DNA of 64,000 nucleotides from Geodermatophilus sp. YIM 151500 (GCF_025716945.1 NZ_JAOVZT010000008.1:38050-102049); one strand, 5' to 3'; counted from the first letter of the stretch, positions 16,519 to 25,017 are shown. Notes: generated by a model not told the origin, from the sequence alone. Translations and numbers: made by a program.

Positions 16519-17332
16519 TGCCGACGACGGCCCGGAAATCGCGGCTGAAGTGGGCCTGGTCGAACCAGCCGAGCGACGCGGCGAGGCCGGCGAGGTCGCT
16601 TCCCCCGCCGGCGTCGATGGTCGCCGCGGCGTCCTGCAGCCGGTAGCGCGCGAGCACCGCCTTGGGGCTGACGCCGACGTAGCCCGCGAACAGCCGTTGC
16701 AGCGAGCGGGTGCTCGTCGCGGCCAGCGCGGCAACCTGGTCGACGCGGACGAGCGAGCGGTCCTCGATCATCCGGTCGAGCAGGGCCTGCAGCTCCAGGT
16801 AGGCGGCGGGCGGTTCGGGCGCCAGCGGCGCCAGCGCGGCGTCGAGGACGGCGGCGCGCGCGTCGTCGTCGGCCTCGCCGAGCACCTCCGCGAGCAGGCG
16901 GCCCGCGTCGAGGTCGAGGTCGAGCTCGCGGCGCAGCGGCGCGACGCCGTTGCGCGCCGGCTGCCGGCCGCCGAAGGCCACCCAGCCGCCCGGGCGGAAC
17001 TTGGCCGCCGTGACCCGCCCCGTGCCGACCAGGTCGACGGTGAACCGGCGGGTGACGACCCCGTGCAGCAGGACCGCGGGCAGCGCCACGCCGAACCGGG
17101 GCTCCGACCCGCTCTCCACCGACAGGTTCACGCTGGGGTGGCTGAGCACCTCGGAGCGGAACGGCGGCTTACCGGTGCGGTCCCAGCGCACCGACCAGTA
17201 CCGCTCGACGAACGGCGCCACCTCGGGCGCGACCGGCGCGTCCCGCCGCAGCCCGGCCACGCGCTCGGTCTCGGCCGGGCGGAGCACGCCGCGCGTGGTC
17301 GGCGAGGTCGTCGCATTCGTCCAAGACGCCAC
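16466..17332 (-). CDS. AraC family transcriptional regulator
   Basis: A 288-residue protein. The N-terminal domain of about 160 residues (FVERYWSVRWD, then LGVALPAVLLHGV-like sequence) resembles the DUF6597 sensing domain common in actinobacterial AraC proteins. The C-terminal HTH_18 domain is at about 195-285, with the second helix-turn-helix ending in DQAHFSRDFRAVVGITPSQYHRQ. GTG at 17332 is used because the longer open frame crosses the divergent VOC gene. It lies only 27 bp from that gene, making the VOC gene its likely target. Confidence 0.88.
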   Translation of the reverse strand: MASWTNATTSPTTRGVLRPAETERVAGLRRDAPVAPEVAPFVERYWSVRWDRTGKPPFRSEVLSHPSVNLSVESGSEPRFGVALPAVLLHGVVTRRFTVDLVGTGRVTAAKFRPGGWVAFGGRQPARNGVAPLRRELDLDLDAGRLLAEVLGEADDDARAAVLDAALAPLAPEPPAAYLELQALLDRMIEDRSLVRVDQVAALAATSTRSLQRLFAGYVGVSPKAVLARYRLQDAAATIDAGGGSDLAGLAASLGWFDQAHFSRDFRAVVGITPSQYHRQARQVPPAP

Positions 17333-17359
17333 GGCCGCAGCGTAGGCAGGGTGGTGGAC

Positions 17360-17839
17360 ATGGCGATCACCGACGGCCGGCCCGACGGCTACACGACCCT
17401 GACCCCCTTCCTCGTCTGCGCGCCGGCCGCGGAGGCCATCCGGTTCTACGAGGAGGTCTTCGGCGCCACGACGGTCAGCCGGATGGACGGCCCCGACGGC
17501 ACGGTGGTGCACGCGGAACTCGACTACGGCACCGGGCGGCTGCAGCTGGGTGACCCGAACGACGCGTACGGGCTGGCCGCTCCCACCGGGCACGCGGACG
17601 ACCGGGTCAGCGGCTCGACCTGCATCTACGTGCCGGACGTCGACGCGGTGTTCGCCGCGGCCGTCGAACGCGGCGCCACGGTGCGGGAGAAGCCGAGCAC
17701 CTTCGTCACCGGCGACCGCTTCGCGTCGATCTACGACCCGTTCGGGCACCGCTGGGCGGTGATGACCCGGGTCGAGGACGTCAGCCCGGAGGAGGCGGAA
17801 CGGCGCCTGGCCGAGTGGGCGGAGTCGCGGGACGGGTGA
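17360..17839 (+). CDS. VOC (glyoxalase/PhnB-like) family protein
   Basis: A 159-residue vicinal-oxygen-chelate protein of the PhnB/YdhR type. It has TLTPFLVCAPAAEAIRFYEEVFGA near the N-terminus, LQLGDPNDAYG in the middle and the C-terminal YDPFGHRWAVMTRVEDV. Such proteins fold as paired beta-alpha-beta-beta-beta modules and bind a metal. Some are isomerases, many are uncharacterised. It is divergent from an AraC regulator with a 27-bp gap, so it is probably regulated by it. Its 3' end overlaps larC by 59 bp on the opposite strand. Confidence 0.88.
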   Translation: MAITDGRPDGYTTLTPFLVCAPAAEAIRFYEEVFGATTVSRMDGPDGTVVHAELDYGTGRLQLGDPNDAYGLAAPTGHADDRVSGSTCIYVPDVDAVFAAAVERGATVREKPSTFVTGDRFASIYDPFGHRWAVMTRVEDVSPEEAERRLAEWAESRDG

Positions 17840-19028
17840 CCTGGTCGTCGTCGCGGGCCACCGGGTAGGCCGACTCCGCGGCGGTCGTGGCGGCGCGCAG
17901 GGCCTCCTTGACCGGGACGCCGGCCTCCCGGGCCAATGCGGCGACGTCCTCGTACTCCACGCCCACGTTCAGCACGCGGCCTCCGGACGACGCCACCTTG
18001 ACGCCGACCCGGCCGCCGAGCACCTCCACCGACGCCGTCGTGCGCTCCAGCGCCACCTTGCCCACCGGCAGCGTGCGCAGCCCGATCGTCGAGGTGTGCG
18101 CGAAGACCGTGGCGCGCACGCGCTCGACCGCCGCCGGGGAGCAGAGCACCGACAGGGTGTGCGCCGGGCGGCCCTTCTTCATCAGGATCGGCGTCAGCCA
18201 GGCGTCCGAGGCGCCGGCCGCGAGCAGGGCGTCCAGCACGCCGGGCCACAGCCGCGGGTCGAGGTCGTCGACGTTGGCCTCCAGCACCACCGCCCCTGCC
18301 GCGCCGTCCCCGCCGGTCGGCTCGCCGAGCACCAGGCGCACGACGTTGGGCAGCTCGGCGGGGTCGCGGCCGCCGATGCCGACGCCCACCCGCTGCACCC
18401 GCATCCCCGGCAGGTCGGACCAGTCCGTCACGCTGGCGGCCAGCAGCGCCGCGCCGGTCGGGGTGCACATCTCGGCGGCGACCGGCCCGGCCAGCACCGG
18501 CACCCCGGTCAGCAGCTCGAGCACCGCAGGGCCGGGGATCGGCACCACGCCGTGCGCGCCGCGCGCCGACCCGCTGCCCAGCGCGATCGGCGAGGCGACC
18601 AGCCGGTCCAGCGCCAGGTGCGCCAGCCCCGCGACGACGCCCACCACGTCGGCCAGCGCGTCCAGCGCCCCCACCTCGTGGAAGTGCACGTCCTCGGCGG
18701 GCACCCGGTGCACCCGCCCCTCGGCGCGAGCCAACCGCGCGAAGACGTCCAGCGCGCCGTCCCGCACTGCGGCGTCCAGAGGCGCTCCGGTCAGCAGGGC
18801 CCGGACGTCGGCCCAGGTGCGCCGGACGTCGGACGCCGGCGCGTGCACCACCACCCGCGTGCCGCCGAGGCCGTGCCGCGCGGCCGGCTCGGCCGACAGC
18901 GTGACCGGTTCGACGGGCAGCGCCGAGATGGCCGCCTGCAGCACGTCGAGCGGCACGCCGGCGTCCACGAGCGCGCCGAGCAGCATGTCCCCCGACGCGC
19001 CCGCGGACAGGTCCAGCCACGCGATCAC
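17781..19028 (-). CDS. larC: nickel-pincer cofactor biosynthesis protein LarC
   Basis: A 415-residue LarC (DUF111) protein, the CTP-dependent cyclometallase that inserts nickel into the pincer cofactor of lactate racemase and related enzymes. The N-terminus LDLSAGASGDMLLGALVDAG, the His-rich EDVHFHEVGALDALAD near residue 115 and the segment LEANVDDLDPRLW near residue 250 are diagnostic. LTPILMKKGRPAHTL lies near 284. The unusual C-terminal tail of about 20 residues is Pro-rich and overlaps the convergent VOC gene. Upstream, across 229 bp of tandem repeats, lies the GGDEF-LarB fusion gene. LarE and a LarA-type enzyme are not in the window. Confidence 0.95.
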   Translation of the reverse strand: MIAWLDLSAGASGDMLLGALVDAGVPLDVLQAAISALPVEPVTLSAEPAARHGLGGTRVVVHAPASDVRRTWADVRALLTGAPLDAAVRDGALDVFARLARAEGRVHRVPAEDVHFHEVGALDALADVVGVVAGLAHLALDRLVASPIALGSGSARGAHGVVPIPGPAVLELLTGVPVLAGPVAAEMCTPTGAALLAASVTDWSDLPGMRVQRVGVGIGGRDPAELPNVVRLVLGEPTGGDGAAGAVVLEANVDDLDPRLWPGVLDALLAAGASDAWLTPILMKKGRPAHTLSVLCSPAAVERVRATVFAHTSTIGLRTLPVGKVALERTTASVEVLGGRVGVKVASSGGRVLNVGVEYEDVAALAREAGVPVKEALRAATTAAESAYPVARDDDQVTRPATPPTRPGAVPPPPG

Positions 19029-19047
19029 ATGGTCGTCCTACCGGACG

Positions 19048-19240
19048 ACACCGCGATCAGGAGCCACCCCCCGCGCGCGGAGCCGCTCCCGTCACTCCTC
19101 GGGGGAGCCTGCGGCCCCCCGCTCGTCGCGACACCGCGATCAGGGGCCCCCGTCGCGCGGAGCCGTTCCCGTCACTCCTCGGGGGAGCCTCCGGCTCCCG
19201 CACGTCGCGACACCGCGATCAGGAGCCACCCCCCGCGCGA
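19048..19240. repeat. tandem repeat of about 80 bp between the GGDEF-LarB and larC genes
   Basis: Two full units (19048-19130, 83 bp, and 19131-19209, 79 bp) and a truncated third starting at 19210 each begin ACACCGCGATCAGG. The full units carry CGTCACTCCTCGGGGGAGCC, whose CTCC/GGAG arms can pair. The array fills most of the 229-bp gap between the two lar-related genes, so a polycistronic mRNA would cross it. Confidence 0.85.
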
Positions 19241-19257
19241 GCCCGGGGACCGGGAGG

Positions 19258-22089
19258 TCACCGGCGGGCGACCCGAGCGGCGAAGACGCCGGCCGACCAG
19301 CCGTCGTCCACCGCGGTCACCGCGACACCCGGCGCGGGCGACCCGAGCACGGCGAGCACCGCGCCCAGCCCGCCGAGCGCGCCCGGCGTGCCGGTCGAGG
19401 TCGGTACCGCCAGCACCGGCACGTCGGTGACCGTGCCGAGGAGGCCGGCCAGCGCGGCGTCCGCGCCGGTGACGACGACCAGGCAGTCGACCTCGGGCAG
19501 CAGCGTGCGGTCGGCCAGCAGCGCCGGCAGCCGGCCGCTCCCGGCGTCGACGCGGACCACCTCGGTGCCGGCGACCCGGGCGACGAACGCGGTCTCCGCC
19601 GCGACCGGCGCGTCACCGGCCGTGCTGAGGACGGCGATCCGCCCGACCGGCTCGGGCACCGGCCCGACCGCGGCGGCCATCGCGGCGGCGTCCATCGTCG
19701 TGTACGCGTCGTGCTCGCCGGCGACCGCGACCAGCGTCTCGGGCGCGGCCCGCAGCACGACGGTCGGCCGGTGGGGGTGGTCCCGCCGGGCCTCGCGCAC
19801 CAGCGCGAGCACCTGCTCGGTGCTGCGGCCGGTCCCCCAGACCACCTCGGGCTCGACCCGCGCCGGGCGCGACCGGTCCGCCGGGGCGGGGCGGTCGTCC
19901 CGGGCCGTCGCCCACGGCGGCAGCGGGCCGAGCAGCGGCTCACCCGGCCGGTCCGTGCCCAGCGGCGGGTCCACCGGCTCGACCAGCAGGGCGCCGAAGC
20001 CCCGGGCGTCGTCCGGGGGCAAGACCGTCCCGCGGAGCTCCTGCGGTGGCACCTGCCCCGGCGCTGCAGGACCGGCCGCCCCCGTGCCGGCCGCCCCCGT
20101 GCCGGCCGCCCCCGTGCCGGCCGTTCCCGCACCTGACCTCCCGGTCTCGGCCGCTCCCGTGCCGGCCGTTCCCGGGTTGGTCGTCCCCGCGCCGGAGCCC
20201 GCGTCCGCGCCCGTCCGCGTCTGGGTCACCCCGGACAGCCGGACGACGCGGTCCCGCCCGCTGCGCTTGGCGTCGTACAGCACCCCGTCGGCGGCGGCGA
20301 ACAGCGTGCGCCGGTCGTCGCCGCGGGCCGCCGACGCGATGCCGACGCTGATCGTCACCGGCTCCGGCAACCCGAGGGCCGCCCAGTCGTGCGCGGCCAG
20401 CGCCCGGCGGCAGCGCTCCAGGGCCCGCTCGGCCTGCTCGGCGGTCGTGTCCGGGAGCAGGATGACGAACTCGTCGCCGGCCCAGCGGCACACCTCGTCG
20501 GTGTCGCGGCAGCCGGCCACGAGCACCTCGGCGACCCGGCGCAGCACCTCGTCGCCGCCGGGGTGGCCGATCGCGTCGTTGACCTCCTTGAACCGGTCGA
20601 CGTCGACCACGGCCAGCGCCGGGGCGGCGCCGGTGGTCAGCAGCCCGTCGAGCCGTGCCTCGGCGTAGCGGCGGTTGGGCAGGTGGGTCAGCGGGTCCTC
20701 GTAGGCCTGCCGGCGCAGCTGCCCGGCGGCCCGCTCGGTCTCCAGCAGGTTCTTGCGGCGGTCGAACAGCTCCACCCAGCGGGTCCGCCGCTCGTCGACC
20801 CGGTCGAGTTCGTCGGCGAGGTAGGCCTGCAGGTAGGGCAGCGCGCGGCCGGCGTCGTCCAACTCGGCGTGCAGCGTGCACAGCTCGCGCAGCGCCGACC
20901 GGCGCAGCCGCGGCAGCCCGTGCTCGGTGGCCAGGTCGAGCGCCGCGGCCAGGTGCTCGTCGGCAGCGCCGGGGTCGCCCTGGCGGCGCAGCGCCCGGCC
21001 GAGCGCGAGGCGGGCGGAGGCGAGCAGGGCGCGGTCGTCGGCGGCGGTCGTCGCCCGCACGGCCTCGCGCAGCAGCCGTGCCGCGACGCGGTGCTCCTCC
21101 AGGCCGACCAGCGCCCAGCCGTGCACGACCAGGGCGGCGGCCCGCAGCGGCTCGTCGGCGCCGAGCAGCCCCAGCGCCCGCTCGGCCAGCGCGCGGGCCT
21201 CGGTGAAGTGCGACCGGGCCGCCTCCGGCGTCCCGTCGTCGAGCAGGCCCTCGCCCAGCTCCGCGCACAGCTCGCCGAGGCGGACCGCGGCGGTCGCGAC
21301 CACCTGCCGCGGGTCGCCGTCCTCCGGCGCCCGCGGCCGTTCGGCCGCCGCCGTGGCGGCCAGCAGGGCCCGCCGCTGGTAGTCGAGGGCCAGCGGCATC
21401 AACTCGAGGTCGGCCAGGACGGCGGCCAGCGTGCCCAGCGTGTCGACGAGCAGCGGGCCGGGCTCCAGGCCCGGGTCGAGCAGGCTCGCCGCCTCGACGG
21501 CCTCGTCCATGGCCGCGTCGATGCGGCGGGAGAGCAGCTCGATCCGCGCGTGCCGGGCCAGCCCGGCGGCGCGCTGCAGGTCGTCGTCGGCGGCGTCGAA
21601 GGCGGCCTTCGCCGAGCGGACCAGCGCGATCGCCAGCGCCGCGCGGGAGGCCTGCTCGCCGCGGCCGTCGCCGTCGGTCCCGGTCCGCCCCGGGGTCCCC
21701 GGCGTCGGGGCCGCGGCGCCCGTGCTGCGGTCGATGAGGTCGGTGACCCCGGCGTGCAGGTCCAGGCCCGGCTCGTCGGCCTCGTCGACCGGATCGCCGA
21801 CCAGGGTGAAACCGGCCAGCCGCAACCGCCGGACGAGCAGCTCGGCGCGGAGGGTGTCGGCCCACGCCCGGCCCAGCGTGCGCTGCGGGTCCCCGGCCGC
21901 CGGATCGGCGTCGGCGGTGTCGCTCCCGGGGTCCGGGACGACGTAGGGCGGCGGGAACCGCTCGACGTCGGCGAGCAGCTCCTCGGCGTCGTCCAGCCGC
22001 CAGTTCGCCAGCGCAGCGGTCACCCGCTGGTGCAGGGCTCCCGGTGGCACCAGCGCACTGTGCACGGCGTCCGATCGGGTGTCGAGCAC
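19258..22089 (-). CDS. diguanylate cyclase (TPR-like/GGDEF) fused to a LarB-like domain
   Basis: One uninterrupted frame of 943 residues. Residues 1-450 are Ala/Leu-rich helical repeats resembling TPRs, with no membrane segment. Residues about 460-615 are a GGDEF domain: active site AGDEF at 537-541, I-site RDTD five residues before it, and VVDVDRFKEVND. A Gly/Thr/Ala linker of about 15-bp DNA repeats follows. Residues about 735-943 match LarB, the PurE-like carboxylase/hydrolase that acts on nicotinate adenine dinucleotide in nickel-pincer cofactor synthesis (PEVVWGTGRSTEQVL, VLAVPTSTGTPGALGGLGAVLAVLG, DDGWSAG). The usual LarB cysteine near the C-terminus appears replaced by Pro918 (GSPAPGV). 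GTG at 22089 is the chosen start; 22065 and 22050 are possible. An internal GTG at 20052 could give a separate 264-residue LarB. Confidence 0.85.
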   Translation of the reverse strand: MLDTRSDAVHSALVPPGALHQRVTAALANWRLDDAEELLADVERFPPPYVVPDPGSDTADADPAAGDPQRTLGRAWADTLRAELLVRRLRLAGFTLVGDPVDEADEPGLDLHAGVTDLIDRSTGAAAPTPGTPGRTGTDGDGRGEQASRAALAIALVRSAKAAFDAADDDLQRAAGLARHARIELLSRRIDAAMDEAVEAASLLDPGLEPGPLLVDTLGTLAAVLADLELMPLALDYQRRALLAATAAAERPRAPEDGDPRQVVATAAVRLGELCAELGEGLLDDGTPEAARSHFTEARALAERALGLLGADEPLRAAALVVHGWALVGLEEHRVAARLLREAVRATTAADDRALLASARLALGRALRRQGDPGAADEHLAAALDLATEHGLPRLRRSALRELCTLHAELDDAGRALPYLQAYLADELDRVDERRTRWVELFDRRKNLLETERAAGQLRRQAYEDPLTHLPNRRYAEARLDGLLTTGAAPALAVVDVDRFKEVNDAIGHPGGDEVLRRVAEVLVAGCRDTDEVCRWAGDEFVILLPDTTAEQAERALERCRRALAAHDWAALGLPEPVTISVGIASAARGDDRRTLFAAADGVLYDAKRSGRDRVVRLSGVTQTRTGADAGSGAGTTNPGTAGTGAAETGRSGAGTAGTGAAGTGAAGTGAAGPAAPGQVPPQELRGTVLPPDDARGFGALLVEPVDPPLGTDRPGEPLLGPLPPWATARDDRPAPADRSRPARVEPEVVWGTGRSTEQVLALVREARRDHPHRPTVVLRAAPETLVAVAGEHDAYTTMDAAAMAAAVGPVPEPVGRIAVLSTAGDAPVAAETAFVARVAGTEVVRVDAGSGRLPALLADRTLLPEVDCLVVVTGADAALAGLLGTVTDVPVLAVPTSTGTPGALGGLGAVLAVLGSPAPGVAVTAVDDGWSAGVFAARVARR
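20071..20175. repeat. 15-bp coding minisatellite in the GGDEF-LarB linker
   Basis: Successive units of GCCGGCCGCCCCCGT, with diverged copies toward 20175, encode a five-residue GTGAA-type repeat on the minus strand. Perfect copies cluster at 20071-20115. The unit length is a multiple of three, so slippage changes linker length without breaking the frame. Confidence 0.8.
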
Positions 22090-22151
22090 ATGACCGGAGC
22101 CACGCCGCACGACGTCCGTCCCGCCCCACCTGCCCCAGCCGCGGCGGGGGC

Positions 22152-23873
22152 TCACGCGGGCGTCCCGCCGGCCGACCGGTCGTCGTCGGGGGCGGCGCCC
22201 GGCGCGCGGACGCGGTTGCGGCCGCTGCGCTTGGCGGAGAAGAGGTGCAGGTCGGCGGCGTCGAACAGCGCCCGCCAGCTCGCCACCGGCGGCGCCCCAC
22301 CGGCGACGGCCGGAGCGGTCGCCACCCCGATGCTGACGGTCACCGGCTCGGGCAGCCGCAGGTCGCTCCAGTCGGCGCCGGCGACGGCGGTGCGCAGCCG
22401 CTCCATGACCCCGACGGCCTGGGGTTCGGTCGCCGTCGGCAGGACGACGAGGAACTCGTCCCCGGCCCAGCGGAACACCTCGTCGCCGGCGCGGCTGTGC
22501 TCGAGCAGCAGATCGGCGACCCGGCGCAGCACGACGTCGCCCGAGGTGTGCGAGCCGCCGTCGTTGACCTCCTTGAAGCGGTCGACGTCGACGACGGCCA
22601 GCGACAGCGGCTCCTCGCCCAGCCGCAGCGAGGTCAGGCGGCGCTCGGCGCTGCGCCGGTTGCCCAGGCCGGTGAGCGGGTCCTCGAGGGCGTGCTGGCG
22701 CAGCAGTGCGGTCTGCCGCTCGGCCTCGCGCAGCCGGCTGCGGCGCACGAACATCTCGGCCCACAGCTGGCGGCTGTGCGCGTGCGCGCGCCGGGTGTCG
22801 GCGCGATAGGCCTCCAGCCAGTGCAGCGCCTCCGCGGGACGGCCCTGCGCGGCCGTCACCTGGCCGAGCTCGAGCAGGCACTGGCGGTGGCGGCGGCGAT
22901 CACCGGCGACCACGAAGGCGGACGCGGCGTCGACCATCAGCTGCACCGCCTCCTCGCCGGTGGCCGGTTCGTCGTCGCGGGCGGCCAGCCGGACCAGCAG
23001 CCGGGCGAGCACCAGGTCGGTGAGGCCGCGCAGCCAGAGGGTGCCCTCCTCGTGCACCCGGCGACGCGACCGGCGCAGCGGGCCGAGCGCGTCGTCGAGC
23101 TCGTCGCGGCAGGTGAGCGCCCACGCCTGGACGACGTCGAGCAGGTCGGCGGGCCCCGGTTCGGGCTCCCACGGCAGTGCGCGGGCGGCGGTGGCCTGGT
23201 CGACGGCGGCGCGGGCCAGCTCGCGGGCCCGCTCGTGCTCGCCGCGGCGGTGCAGCGTCTGGGCCAGCTCGGCGTGCTGCTGGGCGGAGAGCAGCAGCAT
23301 CCGCCAGCGGTCTCCGGGGTCGGGCAGGGCCAGGGCGACACCGTGCCCGCGGTCGGCGTGCACGACCGCCAGCTCCTCGAGGTCGAGCGCGGCGAGGGTG
23401 AATGACAGCCAGCGGTGCGCCTGCAGCAGCGCGCGGGAGGCCTGAGCCGGGGTGAAGCTCTCGGTGAGCAGGCTCGAGTCGACGGCCAGCAGCATCGCCG
23501 CGTCGGCGTGGTCGGCGGTGACCTCGACGTGCGCCAGCCAGGCCAGCACCAGCGCGTTGTCCGCGGTCGGCGAACAGCCGTCGAGGGCCTCCCGGGCGGC
23601 GGTCACCTCCGCCGATGCGGCCTGGGCGTCGGCCTCGACCAGCAGCCGCCGCGCGGCCAGGGCGTGCCGCCAGGCGGTGCGCCCGGCGGCGGCGTCGGCG
23701 TCCCGCCCGGTGCCGGCCGGCTCCGGCTGCGCGGTACCGGCGTCGAGCTCCTCCTGCGCCGCGTCGAGCAGCGCGAGGTACGCCGGGACGTCCTCGCTGT
23801 CGCCCGCGGCGAGCAGACGCCACAGCGCAGCCTCCGGGTCACCCTCGGTGACTCGAGCCGGGCGGGCGATCAC
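22152..23873 (-). CDS. cytoplasmic diguanylate cyclase (TPR-like/GGDEF)
   Basis: A 573-residue paralog of the next gene downstream. Residues 1-390 are helical repeats of TPR character and residues about 400-560 a GGDEF domain. The active site AGDEF is at 470-474, with an inhibitory I-site RAGD five residues earlier, VVDVDRFKEVND, and ALEDPLTGLGNRRSAERRL at the domain start. It should make cyclic di-GMP from two GTP and be product-inhibited. GTG at 23873 is set by TGGAGGA seven bases upstream. The protein ends about 20 residues after the GGDEF domain, unlike its paralog. No membrane or signal segments are seen. It is divergent from pheA across about 120 bp. Confidence 0.93.
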   Translation of the reverse strand: MIARPARVTEGDPEAALWRLLAAGDSEDVPAYLALLDAAQEELDAGTAQPEPAGTGRDADAAAGRTAWRHALAARRLLVEADAQAASAEVTAAREALDGCSPTADNALVLAWLAHVEVTADHADAAMLLAVDSSLLTESFTPAQASRALLQAHRWLSFTLAALDLEELAVVHADRGHGVALALPDPGDRWRMLLLSAQQHAELAQTLHRRGEHERARELARAAVDQATAARALPWEPEPGPADLLDVVQAWALTCRDELDDALGPLRRSRRRVHEEGTLWLRGLTDLVLARLLVRLAARDDEPATGEEAVQLMVDAASAFVVAGDRRRHRQCLLELGQVTAAQGRPAEALHWLEAYRADTRRAHAHSRQLWAEMFVRRSRLREAERQTALLRQHALEDPLTGLGNRRSAERRLTSLRLGEEPLSLAVVDVDRFKEVNDGGSHTSGDVVLRRVADLLLEHSRAGDEVFRWAGDEFLVVLPTATEPQAVGVMERLRTAVAGADWSDLRLPEPVTVSIGVATAPAVAGGAPPVASWRALFDAADLHLFSAKRSGRNRVRAPGAAPDDDRSAGGTPA

Positions 23874-23992
23874 GCGTTCCTCCAGACGACGGTGGGCCGG
23901 CCGTGCGGCCGGAACTGCCGACAGCGAGGCAGCCTCCCCCGGGTGAGGACCCCGCCCCGACCCGCCCGCACTACCCTCGCCGGGTGCGCGGA

Positions 23993-24928
23993 ATGCCGAC
24001 CAGCACGCCACCGACGCGGTTCGCCTATCTCGGGCCCGAGGGTACCTTCGCCGAAGCGGCCCTCCGCAGCGTCGCTGCCTCCTCGGAGGGAGCGCGGTAC
24101 CCCCAGCCGAGTGTGGCCGCGGCGCTGTCCGCCGTCCGGTCGGGTGACGCCGACGCCGCCCTCGTGCCGCTGGAGAACTCGATCGAGGGCTCGGTACCGG
24201 CGACCATGGACGGCCTGGCCGACGGTGACCCGCTGGTCATCACCCGCGAGGTCTTCCTCACCGTCGAGCTGACGCTGGCCGCGCGGCCGGGGATGGCGCT
24301 CGACGACGTCCGCACCGTGGTCTCGCACCCGCACGCGCTGGCGCAGGCCGCCGGGTGGCTGGCCGGGCACGGCCTGGCGACCCTGCCGACCGGCTCCACC
24401 GCGGCCGCCGCGCGCGCGGTGGCCGACGGCGAGCACGACGCCGCCGTCTGCGCGCCCATCGCCGCGGAGCGCTACGGCCTGATCCGCCTGGTCGACGACG
24501 TCGCCGACCACCGGGGAGCGGTCACCCGGTTCGTGCTGGTGACCCCGCCGGGCCCGCTCCGACCGCCCACCGGCAACGACAAGACCTCGCTGGTCGCGGT
24601 CGTCGGCGACCGGACGGGCGCGCTGCTGTCGCTGCTGTCGGAGTTCGCCGTCCGCGGCATCTCGCTGACCCGCATCGAGTCGCGACCGACCCGCGAGCGG
24701 CTCGGCGTCTACTCCTTCTCCCTCGACTGCGAGGGGCACGTGGCCGACCGGCGGGTGGGGGAGGCGCTGGCCGCGCTGCACCGGGTCTGCGACGACGTCC
24801 GTTTCCTCGGCTCCTACGCGCGCGCCGACGGACGGGAGAACAAGCCGGTTCCCCCGGACGCCGACGACGCGGCCTTCGCCGACGCCGAGGCCTGGCTGCG
24901 CCGGTTGCGCGAGGGCTCATCGGGCTGA
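23993..24928 (+). CDS. pheA: prephenate dehydratase
   Basis: A 311-residue stand-alone prephenate dehydratase, which converts prephenate to phenylpyruvate in phenylalanine synthesis. The catalytic domain (residues 9-190) shows YLGPEGTFAEAAL, VPLENSIEGSV and the conserved Thr-Arg-Phe in GAVTRFVLV. The ACT domain (about 200-275) has TGALLSLLSEFAVRGISLTRIESRP, the GALL and ESRP motifs that bind phenylalanine for feedback inhibition. No chorismate mutase domain is fused. ATG at 23993 is preferred; GTG at 23984 is possible. It is followed by a strong terminator. Confidence 0.96.
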   Translation: MPTSTPPTRFAYLGPEGTFAEAALRSVAASSEGARYPQPSVAAALSAVRSGDADAALVPLENSIEGSVPATMDGLADGDPLVITREVFLTVELTLAARPGMALDDVRTVVSHPHALAQAAGWLAGHGLATLPTGSTAAAARAVADGEHDAAVCAPIAAERYGLIRLVDDVADHRGAVTRFVLVTPPGPLRPPTGNDKTSLVAVVGDRTGALLSLLSEFAVRGISLTRIESRPTRERLGVYSFSLDCEGHVADRRVGEALAALHRVCDDVRFLGSYARADGRENKPVPPDADDAAFADAEAWLRRLREGSSG

Positions 24929-25017
24929 CCCGGCGACCGGTGCGGGCCAGGGCGACGATGCGCCGCCGCTCCGGAGGCCTCCGCGGCGCCGACGCCTCCC
25001 CTCCTCCCTGTCCCAGC

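Noticed and set aside
20071..20175. Frameshift or assembly error as the cause of the GGDEF-LarB fusion
   Set aside because: The frame is the same on both sides, the repeat unit is a multiple of three and no stop occurs in the linker, so no frameshift needs to be assumed. A copy-number error would not break the frame. It is kept as a point to verify.
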